Positions 10,501 through 19,443 of a stretch of 64,000 nucleotides of DNA are shown here, in pieces. Numbering within the stretch: position 1 is the stretch's first letter; each line of letters begins with the position of its first letter. Both the position numbers and the translations under genes were made by a program. The notes under the pieces are model-generated. The model was not told the origin of the DNA and ran no database searches. It saw only the letters and a list, made by a program, of their open reading frames with translations. The DNA is taken from assembly GCA_019925095.2 (NCBI GenBank), contig CM034412.1:186001-250000 (forward strand), read 5' to 3'. Origin of the DNA: Dendrolimus kikuchii. Taxonomy: Eukaryota; Arthropoda; Insecta; Lepidoptera; Lasiocampidae.

Positions 10501-12781
10501 TGTCGGCAGACACTGCCACTGGATACTGCCGGTACTTCATGATGACTCCCGGTAGTGATCGAAGAAGGTCGGGTCCAGGCAGCAACATATCGTTCAGACT
10601 TCTGCCATGATACTTGGCGGCTGCGTCGTGGACCACCCTTATTTTCTCCTTGTCTGGATTCACGACGGCGAAGTGGGGAAGATACCACGTCCTCCCGCTG
10701 GTGGGGGGAGTGGAGGCGCGCTCGGCGTAGCCTGACAACATTAAATTTCCAATTCTCTCTTCATACTTCGCTTTAAGCTCTTCATCGCGATCCAATTTTT
10801 TTTCTAAGTTCTGAAGTCTCTTCAATGCATTTTCATAATTATTTGGCATAGGTGAACTTTCATCTTTCCATAAAAGTCCCGTTTCAAATTGTCCATTTTC
10901 CAAACGACGAGTTTTCTTTTCCAATATTTCCAAGGCGCGTTGTTGTGGATCGCTAACCTGCGTTCTGGGTTCGATTCCCAGTGATTCCAACGCGAAATAT
11001 TTTTTCATAATTTCTTCAAGCGGGTCGTGGTCTTCTTCCATCATGCTCAAGTGTGAGCAGAACACGACCGGCGATGTGGTTGAGGTGCGGCAGCCGTGCA
11101 GCACCCAACCCAGCTGCGTACGAGAGGCGACCGGTTGGTGACGCGGGCCTTTACGTACTTCATTTGAAATAATCAGCTCCCAATTATCTTGGCCGATTAG
11201 TATCTTCGGTGTAGCTCTTTCATAGATGAGTACATTTTCTATCTCCTGCAGATGTGCACAGCCCTGCACATCGCTCCGATGAACGGTCTGGCTGAAGAAG
11301 CTCATGTTCTTTATTGTGCGAGCGTCCCTTAGTGTGTGTTCTTCTGTTTCATATGAGCCTCTTATCCTGGCGGACACTCGCATGCTGTAGTCGTGCGATG
11401 ATTCTTCACCGTTGACTCCCTGCATCTTCATGGGGTCCCGTGGTCCGCTAAGTCCCAGTTGCTCGGCCAGTTGCGCATCAATAATGGTCACGGTGCTGCC
11501 TTCGTCCAATAGTGCGTAGGTGTGACGACTGCCCCTCGGTCCGGTTATAGCGACCGGGGCCACCTTCAGATAGGCACGTCGTTTGTTTCTTCCATCATTG
11601 ATAACGCTGTTGATCGCGGACGCTAACACTTCTCCCGCCGGTTCTGACGTCACACTCACTGCACTTGGACTTACCTCGTTAACTTCAGGTCTCCTTTGGT
11701 GATGCAGCAAGCGGTGGTGGTGTAGCGTACACCTTTCCACCCCACACGGCGGGGCGCGGCACGAAGAACGTCGATGCCTACTTCGCAGGCAGCGGAAGCA
11801 CACTTTACACTTTTTGGCTAAGTCCCACCGCGCGCTCACATCCGCACCGACGAACTTGCGGCAATCGCTAAGTTTATGATCGCGTTTGCAGACTGGGCAC
11901 GGTTCACTTTTTCTCATATTCACGCGTTCACTGTCGTTGTTCACTATGTGTATGTGCTCCGTCCTCCTTTTCGATCGTGCCATCTCGCTCTCGCGTTCGA
12001 TCGGTGCATACGCGGCGCACTTGTCTGCCTCTTCATTCAGGAAGCTCGCAAGTTTCTTAAGTTCCGGAACCCCTTCGGTCTTCACAGCTGCATAGTCGTA
12101 CCACTTGTTCCTTACGATTGGAGTCAGCTTCTCCACTGCCGCGCGTAGCATCTCTGGGCTATGTAAATACTGCGGCTTGTTCAATACTTCAATTGTTGCT
12201 ACTAGGTTTGCCATCTTGTTGGCAAATAAGCACAAGTCCCGAGGGCTGTCGGTGACTCGTGTCCATGTCTTCATTTTCTCCATTTCTCCCAGCACAAGGG
12301 CATCTGGACGGCCGAACCTTCTTTCCAATGCCTTCAAAATATCTTCAGGCCCCGTCTGGGTAATCAGCAGGGCACTGACGGCCTCCAGTGCGGCTCCCCT
12401 TAGGCTTCTACGTAGGCGCGCGACGTTCTCCCCTGCTGAGAAGCTCCCTCCCGTTTCCCGAAAGGCTGCCTGGAAGGACAGCCATTCGCCACTATTTCCA
12501 TTAAAGGTCGGGAGTTCTTGCATGTATCGCTGCGCCTGTCTTGTGCTCGTTCGCGCCGCTTCAGTGATCGCTTCTGCCAGTGACGTCACATCCATGACGT
12601 TTGAACGTGCAGGCGGGCCTCGTTCTGAGACCCGTTGTCCGCGTGCCATATTTCCGACGTGGACGCCCTGTCCCCGTTCATTCATTCTCCCTATATCGCT
12701 GGCTAACGTCGCTGGGGCGGGGGGGGGGGGGGGGGTTCTGTGGCATGTGGTTCCTGCGTTTGCGGCAGTCTCTCGAACCAC
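7592..12781 (-). CDS. BEL/Pao gag-pol polyprotein (main frame, 1729 codons)
   Basis: Domains in order, by residue: gag region (about 85-230, PTFNGNSGEW... LERRFGRP); two Cys/His clusters (CPVCKRDHKLSDC near 295, CKVCFRC near 325); aspartic protease (LLDEGST near 434); reverse transcriptase (about 690-900, catalytic YMDD near 838); RNase H (FVDAS near 1018); integrase with HH-CC zinc site (HVHEKLHHGG near 1360, NCLQC near 1398) and a DDE triad (GVDYFG near 1433, WSDNATCF near 1496, AWERM near 1540); and the C-terminal domain typical of Pao integrases (about 1640-1720). No stop or shift interrupts it, so pol looks potentially functional. The frame as read has no natural start: it is entered from the gag frame across the homopolymer at 12719-12735. 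The last codon, TGA, lies in the LTR. Confidence 0.93.
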   Translation of the reverse strand: MVRETAANAGTTCHRTPPPPPAPATLASDIGRMNERGQGVHVGNMARGQRVSERGPPARSNVMDVTSLAEAITEAARTSTRQAQRYMQELPTFNGNSGEWLSFQAAFRETGGSFSAGENVARLRRSLRGAALEAVSALLITQTGPEDILKALERRFGRPDALVLGEMEKMKTWTRVTDSPRDLCLFANKMANLVATIEVLNKPQYLHSPEMLRAAVEKLTPIVRNKWYDYAAVKTEGVPELKKLASFLNEEADKCAAYAPIERESEMARSKRRTEHIHIVNNDSERVNMRKSEPCPVCKRDHKLSDCRKFVGADVSARWDLAKKCKVCFRCLRSRHRRSSCRAPPCGVERCTLHHHRLLHHQRRPEVNEVSPSAVSVTSEPAGEVLASAINSVINDGRNKRRAYLKVAPVAITGPRGSRHTYALLDEGSTVTIIDAQLAEQLGLSGPRDPMKMQGVNGEESSHDYSMRVSARIRGSYETEEHTLRDARTIKNMSFFSQTVHRSDVQGCAHLQEIENVLIYERATPKILIGQDNWELIISNEVRKGPRHQPVASRTQLGWVLHGCRTSTTSPVVFCSHLSMMEEDHDPLEEIMKKYFALESLGIEPRTQVSDPQQRALEILEKKTRRLENGQFETGLLWKDESSPMPNNYENALKRLQNLEKKLDRDEELKAKYEERIGNLMLSGYAERASTPPTSGRTWYLPHFAVVNPDKEKIRVVHDAAAKYHGRSLNDMLLPGPDLLRSLPGVIMKYRQYPVAVSADIKEMFMQVKIIEADRDALRFLWRGNRRDSEPPEEYRMTSLIFGATSSPCVALYVKNKNAREFENEDREAARAIVVNHYMDDYLQSLQTVEEARKMTAAVDNIQRRAGFQLRGWTSNYKEAISSFAPSGQTTVEIGGSEIEKTLGLMWHVREDTLGFRVNQRRVPAEVLEGSRMPTKREALGLIMSIFDPLGFISPLTTPAKRIMQDTWKYKTTWDEVIPEELQDKWKNWLRDLISLPNLRIPRCYEYSPAAIRELHTFVDASEEAYAAVVYIRTTRADGRVNVMIAAAKSRVTPMKPVSIPRLELQAAVLGARLSKSVQEGHDWELHRHTYWSDSRTTLAWIRAEPRTYKTFVAHRLAEIEDLTKKNEWRWLPSAQNVADDATRKTPSDFNPQHRWFTGPKFLYLDIEKWPQETKTEVPTTGEEKCATLTEDNDVIVIDFKRFSRWTTIVRTMGRVLQFIRLCKRPTNTVAAARRKRTKKNPTPDEEWKKNIKKKNKEKSKCPKENNVERKFKKINGKMLMLSERKLIALAQRESFGDKPLDTIRRRHNKGELAGLTIETDEHNILRLRGRIDEAQEISYEMANPAILDGKHKYTKLYIQHVHEKLHHGGVEMVVNELRQRLWVMKIRPSVKAVLRNCLQCRLRRAQPASPSTGSLPAARLAHHSRPFTFTGVDYFGPLEVTVGRHREKRYVALFTCMTSRALHLEVVASLSADSAINALRRFIARRGVPTELWSDNATCFRSADRELAEAGRAVEEEASRRQIAWRFLPPAAPFMAGAWERMVRTVKEALRVTLREQRPSDETLATLLAEVEATVNSRPLTHVAVGPDEPPAITPNLLLLGPNCHMPAPGNFEASDVTARAHWRRAQYLADVFWRRWVREYLPLLQYRREPYASGDNPKVGDLVIICDPNLPRNTWPRGRVTAVHPGRDGEVRVLDVTTASGRVLRRPTKRVVVLPIGESRDATAGEC

Positions 12782-13296
12782 ATGTCCACTCTTCTTGATG
12801 GTAGTTCGCTTTCTTCGATGACGTCATCATCGTCCGATGATTCGGCTTGTAGCCTATTTATTCTCGCTTGTTCGAGTTCAACGGCTGCCTCCAACTGTTT
12901 CAACTTCAATGCGGCTAGTCTCTCTTTGGCTTCCAGCTCGGCAAGTCGTCTGCGGGAAGTCGTGGAGCGTAGTGACTGCGGTCTTGAAGTTTCTTCTAGA
13001 GTGCATTCTTTTCTGCGAAGTATTTCGCGTAAAACTGGCGGTGGTTGTGGCTGCAAATCCGTAACAGAGACCGGCATTGTTGCTTTTACTGTCGTTGCCG
13101 ACGCCGTTGGCGTTGCTTTTACGGCAGTTGCTTTTACTGTCGTTGCTTTTACGGTCGTTGCTTTTACTGAGCTAGTCTCTGTTCCGGATTCCGCCGTGAC
13201 ACTGCCAGTTGTCGTTGAGGTTGTTGCTACCTCTGTCGCACTCTTCTTGTTCGCCTGCGCAGCGTCCTTTTCGATTCTGCTTCTCGTATTCGGCAT
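12703..13296 (-). CDS. BEL/Pao gag N-terminus, frame broken at homopolymer
   Basis: The ATG at 13296 opens a 197-codon frame (MPNTRSRIEKDAAQ...) 110 bases after the 5' LTR. It has a Thr/Ala/Val-rich repeat (KATTVKATTVKATAVKA, about residues 43-70), a likely coiled coil (LAALKLKQLEAAVELEQ, about 120-145), and an acidic stretch (DDDDVIEE). It ends in a Pro run and a stop soon after the 17-base G run (C run on the coding strand). The pol frame overlaps it by 79 bases in the -1 frame. BEL/Pao elements normally have one gag-pol frame, so this is either a length error or mutation in the run, or less likely a programmed shift. Confidence 0.8.
   Translation of the reverse strand: MPNTRSRIEKDAAQANKKSATEVATTSTTTGSVTAESGTETSSVKATTVKATTVKATAVKATPTASATTVKATMPVSVTDLQPQPPPVLREILRRKECTLEETSRPQSLRSTTSRRRLAELEAKERLAALKLKQLEAAVELEQARINRLQAESSDDDDVIEESELPSRRVDMWFERLPQTQEPHATEPPPPPPPQRR
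12719..12735. repeat. 17-base G homopolymer inside gag
   Basis: A run of 17 G on the plus strand lies exactly where the gag N-terminal frame and the gag-pol frame diverge. Such runs are prone to slippage in replication and to length miscalls in sequencing. Confidence 0.95.
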
Positions 13297-13406
13297 ACTT
13301 CAGTTCTTCCAATACGGCTCGAAGCTGACCAGACGATGTTGGTGTTGCAGTGGACTGTAGGACTGTAGAGGGTTGGTCGCTGGTTCGGGTAACCGATTTT
13401 CCGAAA

Positions 13407-15183
13407 TGAAAACAACCGAAAACGATGCTACGGGAGGCTTCGACTTCGTTGGCGTCGGCGGGAGGGAGCTTCTTCTTATGAACTGCGAACGAACTAACGA
13501 ACTACTCACGAACTACAAAAATGCGCCCCAAAGGCGTCCTATATTTATAGAGGCTGCCTCCGCCGACCCCTCGCTTCGTCGTAACACCCCCTTTACTTTA
13601 TTTCCTTAATTTTACATACATTAAGCCTTATCTCAACTTATTACTATCATACATTTTAGTACACCCTAGATCTTAGTATATTTCGAGGGTCCTTACACAG
13701 TTGTGACCCATAGTTTTTGTTAGCGGGACGTCGTAATGGGCGTTTACCTCGCCCCCCGCAGCAAAATGTCCCTCAGACACAAGCTTACTTTGTATAAAAC
13801 ATGCATCCGCCCGATCATGACATACGCGAGTGTGGTATTCGGCCATGCCAAGCCTGCCCTTTTAGATAAATTGCAAATCGTGCAAAACAAATTCATGCGC
13901 AGAGCCGTCGGTGCTCCCCTCTATATGCGTAACGTCGACCTCCACCGCGATCTGGAGCTTCCCTCCATCAAAAACTACATTACGTCGCTCTCGCGTAAGT
14001 ATTTCGATCTCGCGCCGCACCATCGAAATCCACTCGTCGTGTCCGCGTCCGATTATAAGCCTCGGCGAAAGGCTCTCGTGCGACGACCGCGTAACGTCCT
14101 CACGGACAGGGTCGACGTTATCACAAAACGGCTGGCCCGGATCAGCCCGCCCGCGGTTAGGACGGCAGGCTGGCAGGCACGGACAGACAGACACAGACGG
14201 CGGCGTCTCAGGCGCCGCCAATCAAGATCTCTCCACGTCCCTGCGAGGGACGCTAGGAGACATAGCCCCCCCACAGGATAGACTAGGCGTGTTGCTGGGA
14301 AGTTTCTTTCGCCGTTTCTTCTCTCCCAGCCATAACACGTTGCGAAACGGCAGTAAGATAGCGTAGGCCGCCGCAAACCACCGATCCCGGCCCGCCGGAA
14401 TCCTTCCCCTCGGGCTTTATATTACCCGTCGCCCGTTCTCAATTAGTGCTTTGTGTCGCCCTATGGTGGCCATCATTAAATTCATCCCCCTCTCATGGCA
14501 ACAGTTCAGCCGAGGTAAAACTCCTTAGGGAGCTCCCTCGAGCAAGTTGCCCCCCCGGGCTCGAGCGCCTTCGCTTCGCGAAGGCACTCGCCCCAAAAAC
14601 CCCGGTAAAGTTGTAAGGTCTTCGGACCAACAACATAAAGTCAAGTCCAATAATAATCTTACCATTACCTCATTACAAAAACGTGGGCTGTCGAGCGCGG
14701 ACCTCTGCCTGCACTATCATTATGGCCTACTCGCGTTCGGAGTAGGCAGTAGTGCAGGCATACCTCACGGATCCCGGGCTCCGGTTGCGTTCTGCAGTCC
14801 CGTAGCCCGGTTTCCGCTACCCTTTTGGGTCCCGGGTTCCAGGCGGCGTTCTGCACGCCTGTAACCCGGTTCCCTTTACATGCTGAGTCCCGGGCTCCAG
14901 GCGGCGTTCTGCACGCCCGTAGCCCGGTCTCATTTACCGGGATCTAATAGGGTCCTACTTTCAATAAAAGGCACAACGCTACAACATTTATTTCCTAGTG
15001 AGTTAAGGCTTATTACATTTTATATTCAATTCTTATTCTTATAATTTATTTATTTAATTTCAAATTAATAACGGTTAAAAATAAACTATATCTATCTCAG
15101 TCCGACCCGTCTCTTTCCTGCGCCTAACGGTCGCGTCTACATAGTCTATGAGGCTTAGCAAATTATGTTTGTCGTCGTCAACA
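13407..15183 (-). repeat. 5' LTR of the BEL/Pao element, interrupted by a LINE
   Basis: Matches the 3' LTR over 13407-13759 and 14659-15183. Between them sits the LINE fragment, which replaces 33 bases present at 6989-7021. Near the element's 5' end, 51 bases (equivalent to 7530-7580) are missing with one base of junction homology. Confidence 0.88.
13760..14658 (+). mobile_element. 5'-truncated Jockey-type LINE inserted in the BEL LTR
   Basis: The frame from 13760 encodes the C-terminal end of a Jockey-clade reverse transcriptase: LTLYKTCIRPIMTYASVVFGH, FMRRAVGAPLYMRN, DLHRDLELPSIKNYI and the Arg-rich end. LYKTCIRPxMTYASVVF is the motif used to place it. A GC-rich 3' untranslated part of about 380 bases follows and ends in aataataatc without a poly(A). 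The insert is younger than the BEL element, and the target lost 33 bases instead of being duplicated. Confidence 0.85.
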
Positions 15184-15375
15184 CATTTGCAACACCAAAG
15201 GTGCTACAAATGCGCTGCTGCTCTCTTAAGGGAGACTGAAACCTGGTCACTAATGGAACACAACTCAATACCCTACATAAATACCCTACCACCTGGCTGT
15301 TGGTAGTTTTGTCGCCTTTTACGACAGGCCGCCCGGCCGCAGGAAATTGTATTCTTTCTCCGTTCTTGCACGGAT
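15184..15375 (-). mobile_element. Family B fragment abutting the BEL element
   Basis: Minus copy beginning directly at the LTR border with catttgcaacaccaaagg. It continues to the head gcaggaaattgtattctttctccg and ends ttgcacggat. The central part is shortened (cctacataaataccctacc). The 3' tail that should precede 15184 is absent. Confidence 0.82.
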
Positions 15376-15418
15376 GAGTTCGACGGGAGTGTAAATACAT
15401 AGACTGATGGTGACTTGA

Positions 15419-15605
15419 TCCATGATCAAATTTATCGTGTACTAGCAGAAGGTGATGTCAGGAGCCTTAAGAACAGACGAGCTTGCATGACAAGAGTTAT
15501 GAATGTCAAAGAGGCAAGTGAGGTGTGTAAGAATAAGCCTAAATGGCACTCTGTTGTTCGTGCCTACCCCGAAAGGGAACTGGCGTGAAGTTATGTATGT
15601 ATGTA
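15419..15605 (+). mobile_element. Family A LINE 3' end
   Basis: Starts tccatgatcaaatttatcgtg and ends gttatgtatgtatgtatg. It encodes NRRACMTRVMNVKEASEVC, WHSVVRAYPERELA. Confidence 0.83.
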
Positions 15606-15705
15606 TGATGGTGACTTATTTCGATGAAACTATTTCATTAGTCGCAAGTCTTTATTTGTCTTTTGTTCTTATCTCTTATTGTGTCATAAGGGATCCAAAG
15701 AATGT

Positions 15706-15868
15706 TGTGTTGTGTTCCGGCATTAGTGACCAGGTTCCAGTCTCCTTTAAGAGAGCAGCAGCGCATTTGTAACACCTTTGGTGTTGCAAATGTTCACAGG
15801 CGATGGTAACCGCTTTCCATTAAGTGGGCCGTCTGCCTGTCTGTTGCACTCCTGCAATAAAAAATGTA
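15706..15868 (+). mobile_element. Family B element, 3' half
   Basis: From gttgtgttccggcattagtgacc to gcaataaaaaa. 5'-truncated. Confidence 0.82.
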
Positions 15869-16090
15869 TTGAGGGCTAGAGCGAGTAGAATGCTAAGCGT
15901 AGTGAGGGATTCAAAGTATCTCGTTCAAGGTTAAATAATGTTGGTATCGTGTGGTACATTCTGCTTTTCATCCCCCTGCATAAGAAAAAGACATTTCGTC
16001 ACTGTTATTAAGTGCGCTGGAATGATCAATTTTTATCGCACTTATCCAGAAATCCTTGGCCTCTTTTCGAATAGATGGGATAAAAAATAT

Positions 16091-16508
16091 TGTTACATAC
16101 CGACACAGAAATGCGCACACCTGCAGGTCGTAAAACGCAGTTGTATTGCCACCGGATTTAGGAATTCTGTCGTTTACTTTGTGTTTACAATTTGTAGTTT
16201 AGAAAAACATGCTATTGTTTTTCTACTTCTTTTATGGCCGTCATTAGTGTCGAACTAATCCTTGCTTGCCAGGTGTGCGGATTAACTCGGTGAACACGGT
16301 ACTTTGTTCTGTTATACAGTTTAGTATAAAACAATGCTCGAACGGAGGGTGAGGCAGTCGAGCGATGATTACGATACAAGCAAGACGTGTACATTGATAA
16401 GCGATATAGTGACGGACTTTGCGCGTGTTATTGATCGCGCAGATTGTAACAAGTAGTGTTCTATAGTAATTCGAACGGCATTTTAATTCGAGTCCCACAC
16501 TCGTAACA
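16091..16508 (+). repeat. Family G putative solo LTR with ATAT duplication
   Basis: Starts TGTTACAT and ends CTCGTAACA, so the ends are inverted TGTTAC/GTAACA as in many LTRs. The four bases ATAT precede (16087-16090) and follow (16509-16512) it. Inside are tataaaacaatgc (TATA-like) and ggcagtcgag. No internal retroviral genes are attached, hence solo LTR rather than full element. The end is 21 bases before the Skeletor exon at 16530. Confidence 0.6.
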
Positions 16509-16529
16509 ATATATTTAATTCTGCTTTAG

Positions 16530-16692
16530 GTGAACTTCGGGGACGTTTTGATTCCTCGCGAGCTGGAGTATCCGAAGCCGGCGCGCGTGGGCGCGCTGCG
16601 CGGCGTGCACGGCGTCTCCTCGGACCCCGTCGTGGTCGTGGACGCGCAGACGCTGCTCATCCCCCACTTCTCCTATGATGGAGAGGCACCAG
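16530..16692 (+). CDS. Skeletor: Skeletor exon: end of DM13-1, start of DM13-2
   Basis: The acceptor is ctgctttag before GTGAACTTCGGG, and the donor is ccag then gtgagt. It begins in phase 0 and leaves one base of the next codon. VNFGDVLIPRELEYP closes DM13-1. LRGVHGVSSDPVVVVDAQT and FSYDGEAP open DM13-2, with the HxVSS and FxYDGxxP motifs of the family. The pyrimidine tract before the acceptor is weak, and a repeat (family G) ends only 21 bases before the exon. Confidence 0.9.
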
Positions 16693-16769
16693 GTGAGTCT
16701 ACCGCGACATTCCTACTTTTGCTATCGTGTCCCAGATCTTTGATACGAATGAAAATATCGTCGGCTTCA

Positions 16770-16912
16770 ATAGACCAGGTTCCAGACTCACTTAAGAGAG
16801 CAGCAGCGCATTTGTAGCACCTTCGGTGTCGCAAATGTCCATATGCGATGGTAACCGCTTTCCATCCAGTGGGTCGTCTGCTTGTCTGCTGAACTCCTGC
16901 AATAAAAAAAAA
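16770..16912 (+). mobile_element. Family B element, 3' part
   Basis: Starts at agaccaggttccagactcac and ends gcaataaaaaaaaaa; 77 bases downstream of the Skeletor donor at 16693. Confidence 0.8.
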
Positions 16913-17741
16913 ATAGAAATATAAATAAATGTAGTCGACACCCTACTATTGGCATTATGTTCATTTTTTTTAATACAATTTGATTTTTGTTTGTGTCCGA
17001 GTATAAAAAGGGACATAATTCTCACAATACTTATTTTAAAATTCAAATTAATTATCAAGAAATTTTAATGCTTTTTATTAATTTATTACCACAAAAAAAT
17101 TAGTTAGTTTACATTATAAAATCTATAGCGGGGTTGAGTTTATACAGTCGCGGAATGAAAGTGTTCGTCACCTTAAAGTCGACTTTTGCATGCACGAGTG
17201 CAAGAAACAATAGTGCCAAAATTTTAATAAATTATACGTTTGTAAAATATTGAAACGTGAAAAAAGACAATTGCAATGTTGACAATGACAGACGCTGCGA
17301 TTAACAATAGTTTTAATCAGCAGAAAAAAAGAAGATATAATCACTAGGCCTTAGGTTTCACATTTCTAAACAATTTTCTTAGAAAAGATAGAAAATCAAA
17401 CAACTTTGATCTAAGTAATTTTTAACTTTGCTGTCAAATAGTTAAATATAATTTTCTGTTAAATATATCAATTTGAATACTGGTGAACCTTATCATACCA
17501 CGACTGTATAATAAATTTCGAATGAGAAAAATAAATCAGCAATCCTGGCAAGGGTAATTGATTTTTCAAAAATCTAGTGATACCATTTTGGTTTTCGTCA
17601 AAATCGGCGCCGGGACTCCTTAGAGCGTTTCTGCTATTTCGTATAGTTTAGGATTTAGCCCTGAAGATCAAGAGACAGAAGAATCTTTCAAGTGGACCCA
17701 CGTAGAAAAATTCTCCTGTGTGTTATTATAATTACTAGTGG
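16913..17741. other. Skeletor intron, no gene seen
   Basis: Very AT-rich. I see no coding frame longer than chance, no RNA gene, and no repeat that recurs in this window. Confidence 0.5.
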
Positions 17742-18395
17742 TCGCCCGTGGTCGAAATTCGACCATAATAATTAATGTCAAAGACTACACTTCTATAATC
17801 ACAGATTTCGCCAAGGCTACACTGTTAATTTGACTTTAACAATAAACAAAAGAGTATATATGCGTGTGTGTGTCAAATACTTGGTAGTGTGTGTAATGTG
17901 TGTAATTTTATCCATGCAGGAACGGAGAAAGAATACAATTTCCTGCGGCCGGGCGTCCTGTCGTAAGAGGCGAAAAAACAACCCACAGCTAGGTGGTAGA
18001 GCATTTGCCCGACTGGATGGCTACCACCCCTGGTCTAGAGTATGTCGCCATAACAACCTTGAGTTGTGTTCCGGCATTAGTGACCAGGTTCCAGTCTCCC
18101 TTAAGAGAGCAGCAGCGCATTTGTAGCACCTTTGGTGTTGCAAATGTCCATAGGCGATGGTAACCGCTTTCCATCAAGTGGGCTGTCTGCCTGTCTGCTG
18201 AACTCTTGCAAAAAAAAAAAAAAAATTTTTTTTATTGATTTAATGTATTTTTATGCATAATTTTGAAAAAATGTTAGCATTCTGCACTCCTTCTCTATAT
18301 AAACTATAAGTGTGCGAAATTTCATACTTCTGCGTCCGCGCAATTTTCCTAAAAAGGGGTCCAAAGTTTTTGCTTCACGTATTAATATACAGATA
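17742..18395 (+). repeat. Lepidopteran RTE-like repeat, split by a family B insertion
   Basis: The flanking parts 17742-17910 (gtcgcccgtggtcgaaattcgacc) and 18226-18395 (gtgtgcgaaatttcatac... cacgtattaatatacagata) match the copy at 53155-53605. The B element fills the gap. Confidence 0.7.
17911..18225 (+). mobile_element. Family B element, full length
   Basis: Head tccatgcaggaacggag with the hairpin GCAGGAA/TTCCTGC, middle hairpin around ggtggtag...ctaccacc, core gcatttgtagcacctttgg, and tail gaactcttgc plus A run. About 315 bases. It interrupts the repeat at 17742-18395. Confidence 0.85.
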
Positions 18396-18664
18396 GCTCA
18401 ATTCAGGAAGCTATTATTAACTCATATCAACCTTTTGGCGGAAACCATGCACCGTTTATACAGTTTACTGCTTTAATATGGATACTGTTACAATAATCTC
18501 GTGAAGGAAACAGCGCGGAGAAACCAGCTCATCAAAACCACTCATGTGTGAAACTCGTCAAATCGCCCTGGAAAAGCGTAGCGGGCGAAACATTCTATTT
18601 GCGACATTTGTGGACTCATGTTTATAAATATAATTTACACACGTTTTCTTATTTATTGCTTAAA

Positions 18665-18955
18665 TATAGCAGACAGGCTGATGATCTGCCTGGTGGAAAG
18701 TGGTTACTGTTGCCTATTGAGAAACAATACAATTTCCTGCATGGGGGCGGCCTGTCGTAAGAGGCGACAAAAAAACCCACAGCCAGATGATAGGGCATTT
18801 GCCCGACTGGATGACTACCACCCCTGGTCTAGAGCATGCCGCCATAACAACCTTGAGTTGTGTTCCGGCATTAGTGACCAGGTTCCAGCCTCCCTTAAGA
18901 GAGCAGCAGCGCATTTGTAGCACCTTTGGTGTTGCAAATGTCCATAGGCGACGGT
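18665..18955 (+). mobile_element. Family B element with inverted piece at its head
   Basis: 18665-18716 (agcagacaggctgatg... tggaaagtggttac) is the reverse complement of a B tail. It joins directly to forward B sequence from gaaacaatacaatttcctgc to cataggcgacggtag. The forward part lacks its usual poly(A). Confidence 0.75.
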
Positions 18956-19124
18956 AGCTACTTTACATATGTCAAATAAATAAATAAATAAATGTCAATA
19001 AAAAAAATGTTTTGCTAATGCGTTGCTGGTCCTGAAGGGAGTACCGGAGCCTAGCAGCTGATATCTGAACACAACTCAAGATTATGACGGTGGAAGACAG
19101 TTAAATGCTCTTCTTAATTATAAT

Positions 19125-19415
19125 AACAGCTCCTAAACATCCCACTGCTGGGTTCGGACCTCCCATTTATGAATATATAAATGGACAGGATATGAGTATA
19201 CTCGGCACGCTTGTCCAGGGCGGATTAGCGGGTTTGACACATCGGTTATCCCGATGTTCAGATTTCATCACAACGTTTTCCTTCATCGTTAGCACGTGGT
19301 ATTTGCAACAATATTCATATGAAGTCAGAGAACTGCCTAACTGATGGATGCTTTTTGATCAGGATTTGAATCCACCTTCTTGAAGTTAGTTCGTAGGCAC
19401 TGAATCACCAGGAGT
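19125..19415 (-). repeat. Diverged family E (tRNA-derived) SINE
   Basis: Follows the E copy at 55313-55603 (cccactgctgggttcgg, cacgcttgtccagggcgg, ttttccttcatcg, agagaactgcctaa, ggatttgaatcc) with many changes. It ends about 28 bases before the Skeletor exon at 19444. Confidence 0.65.
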
Positions 19416-19443
19416 CGTGTTATCATGTTCGTGTTTGTTCCAG

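Larger units (their letters stand above)
6625..15183 (-). mobile_element. BEL/Pao LTR retrotransposon, nearly complete
   Basis: Two long terminal repeats (6625-7597 and 13407-15183, the latter carrying an 899-bp insert) bracket a 5.8-kb internal region with gag and pol on the minus strand. In element orientation the LTRs start TGTTGACGACG and end GGTTGTTTTCA. The stop codon of pol overlaps the first bases of the 3' LTR. Excluding insert and gaps I count about five base differences between the LTRs, plus one 11-bp repeat-unit difference, which suggests a young insertion. No primer-binding site could be assigned with confidence. Flanks do not share a target duplication (see findings). Confidence 0.9.

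Noticed and set aside
13370..13406. Primer-binding site next to the BEL 5' LTR
   Set aside because: The sequence after the LTR end does not start with the usual TGG and I could not match it to a tRNA 3' end.
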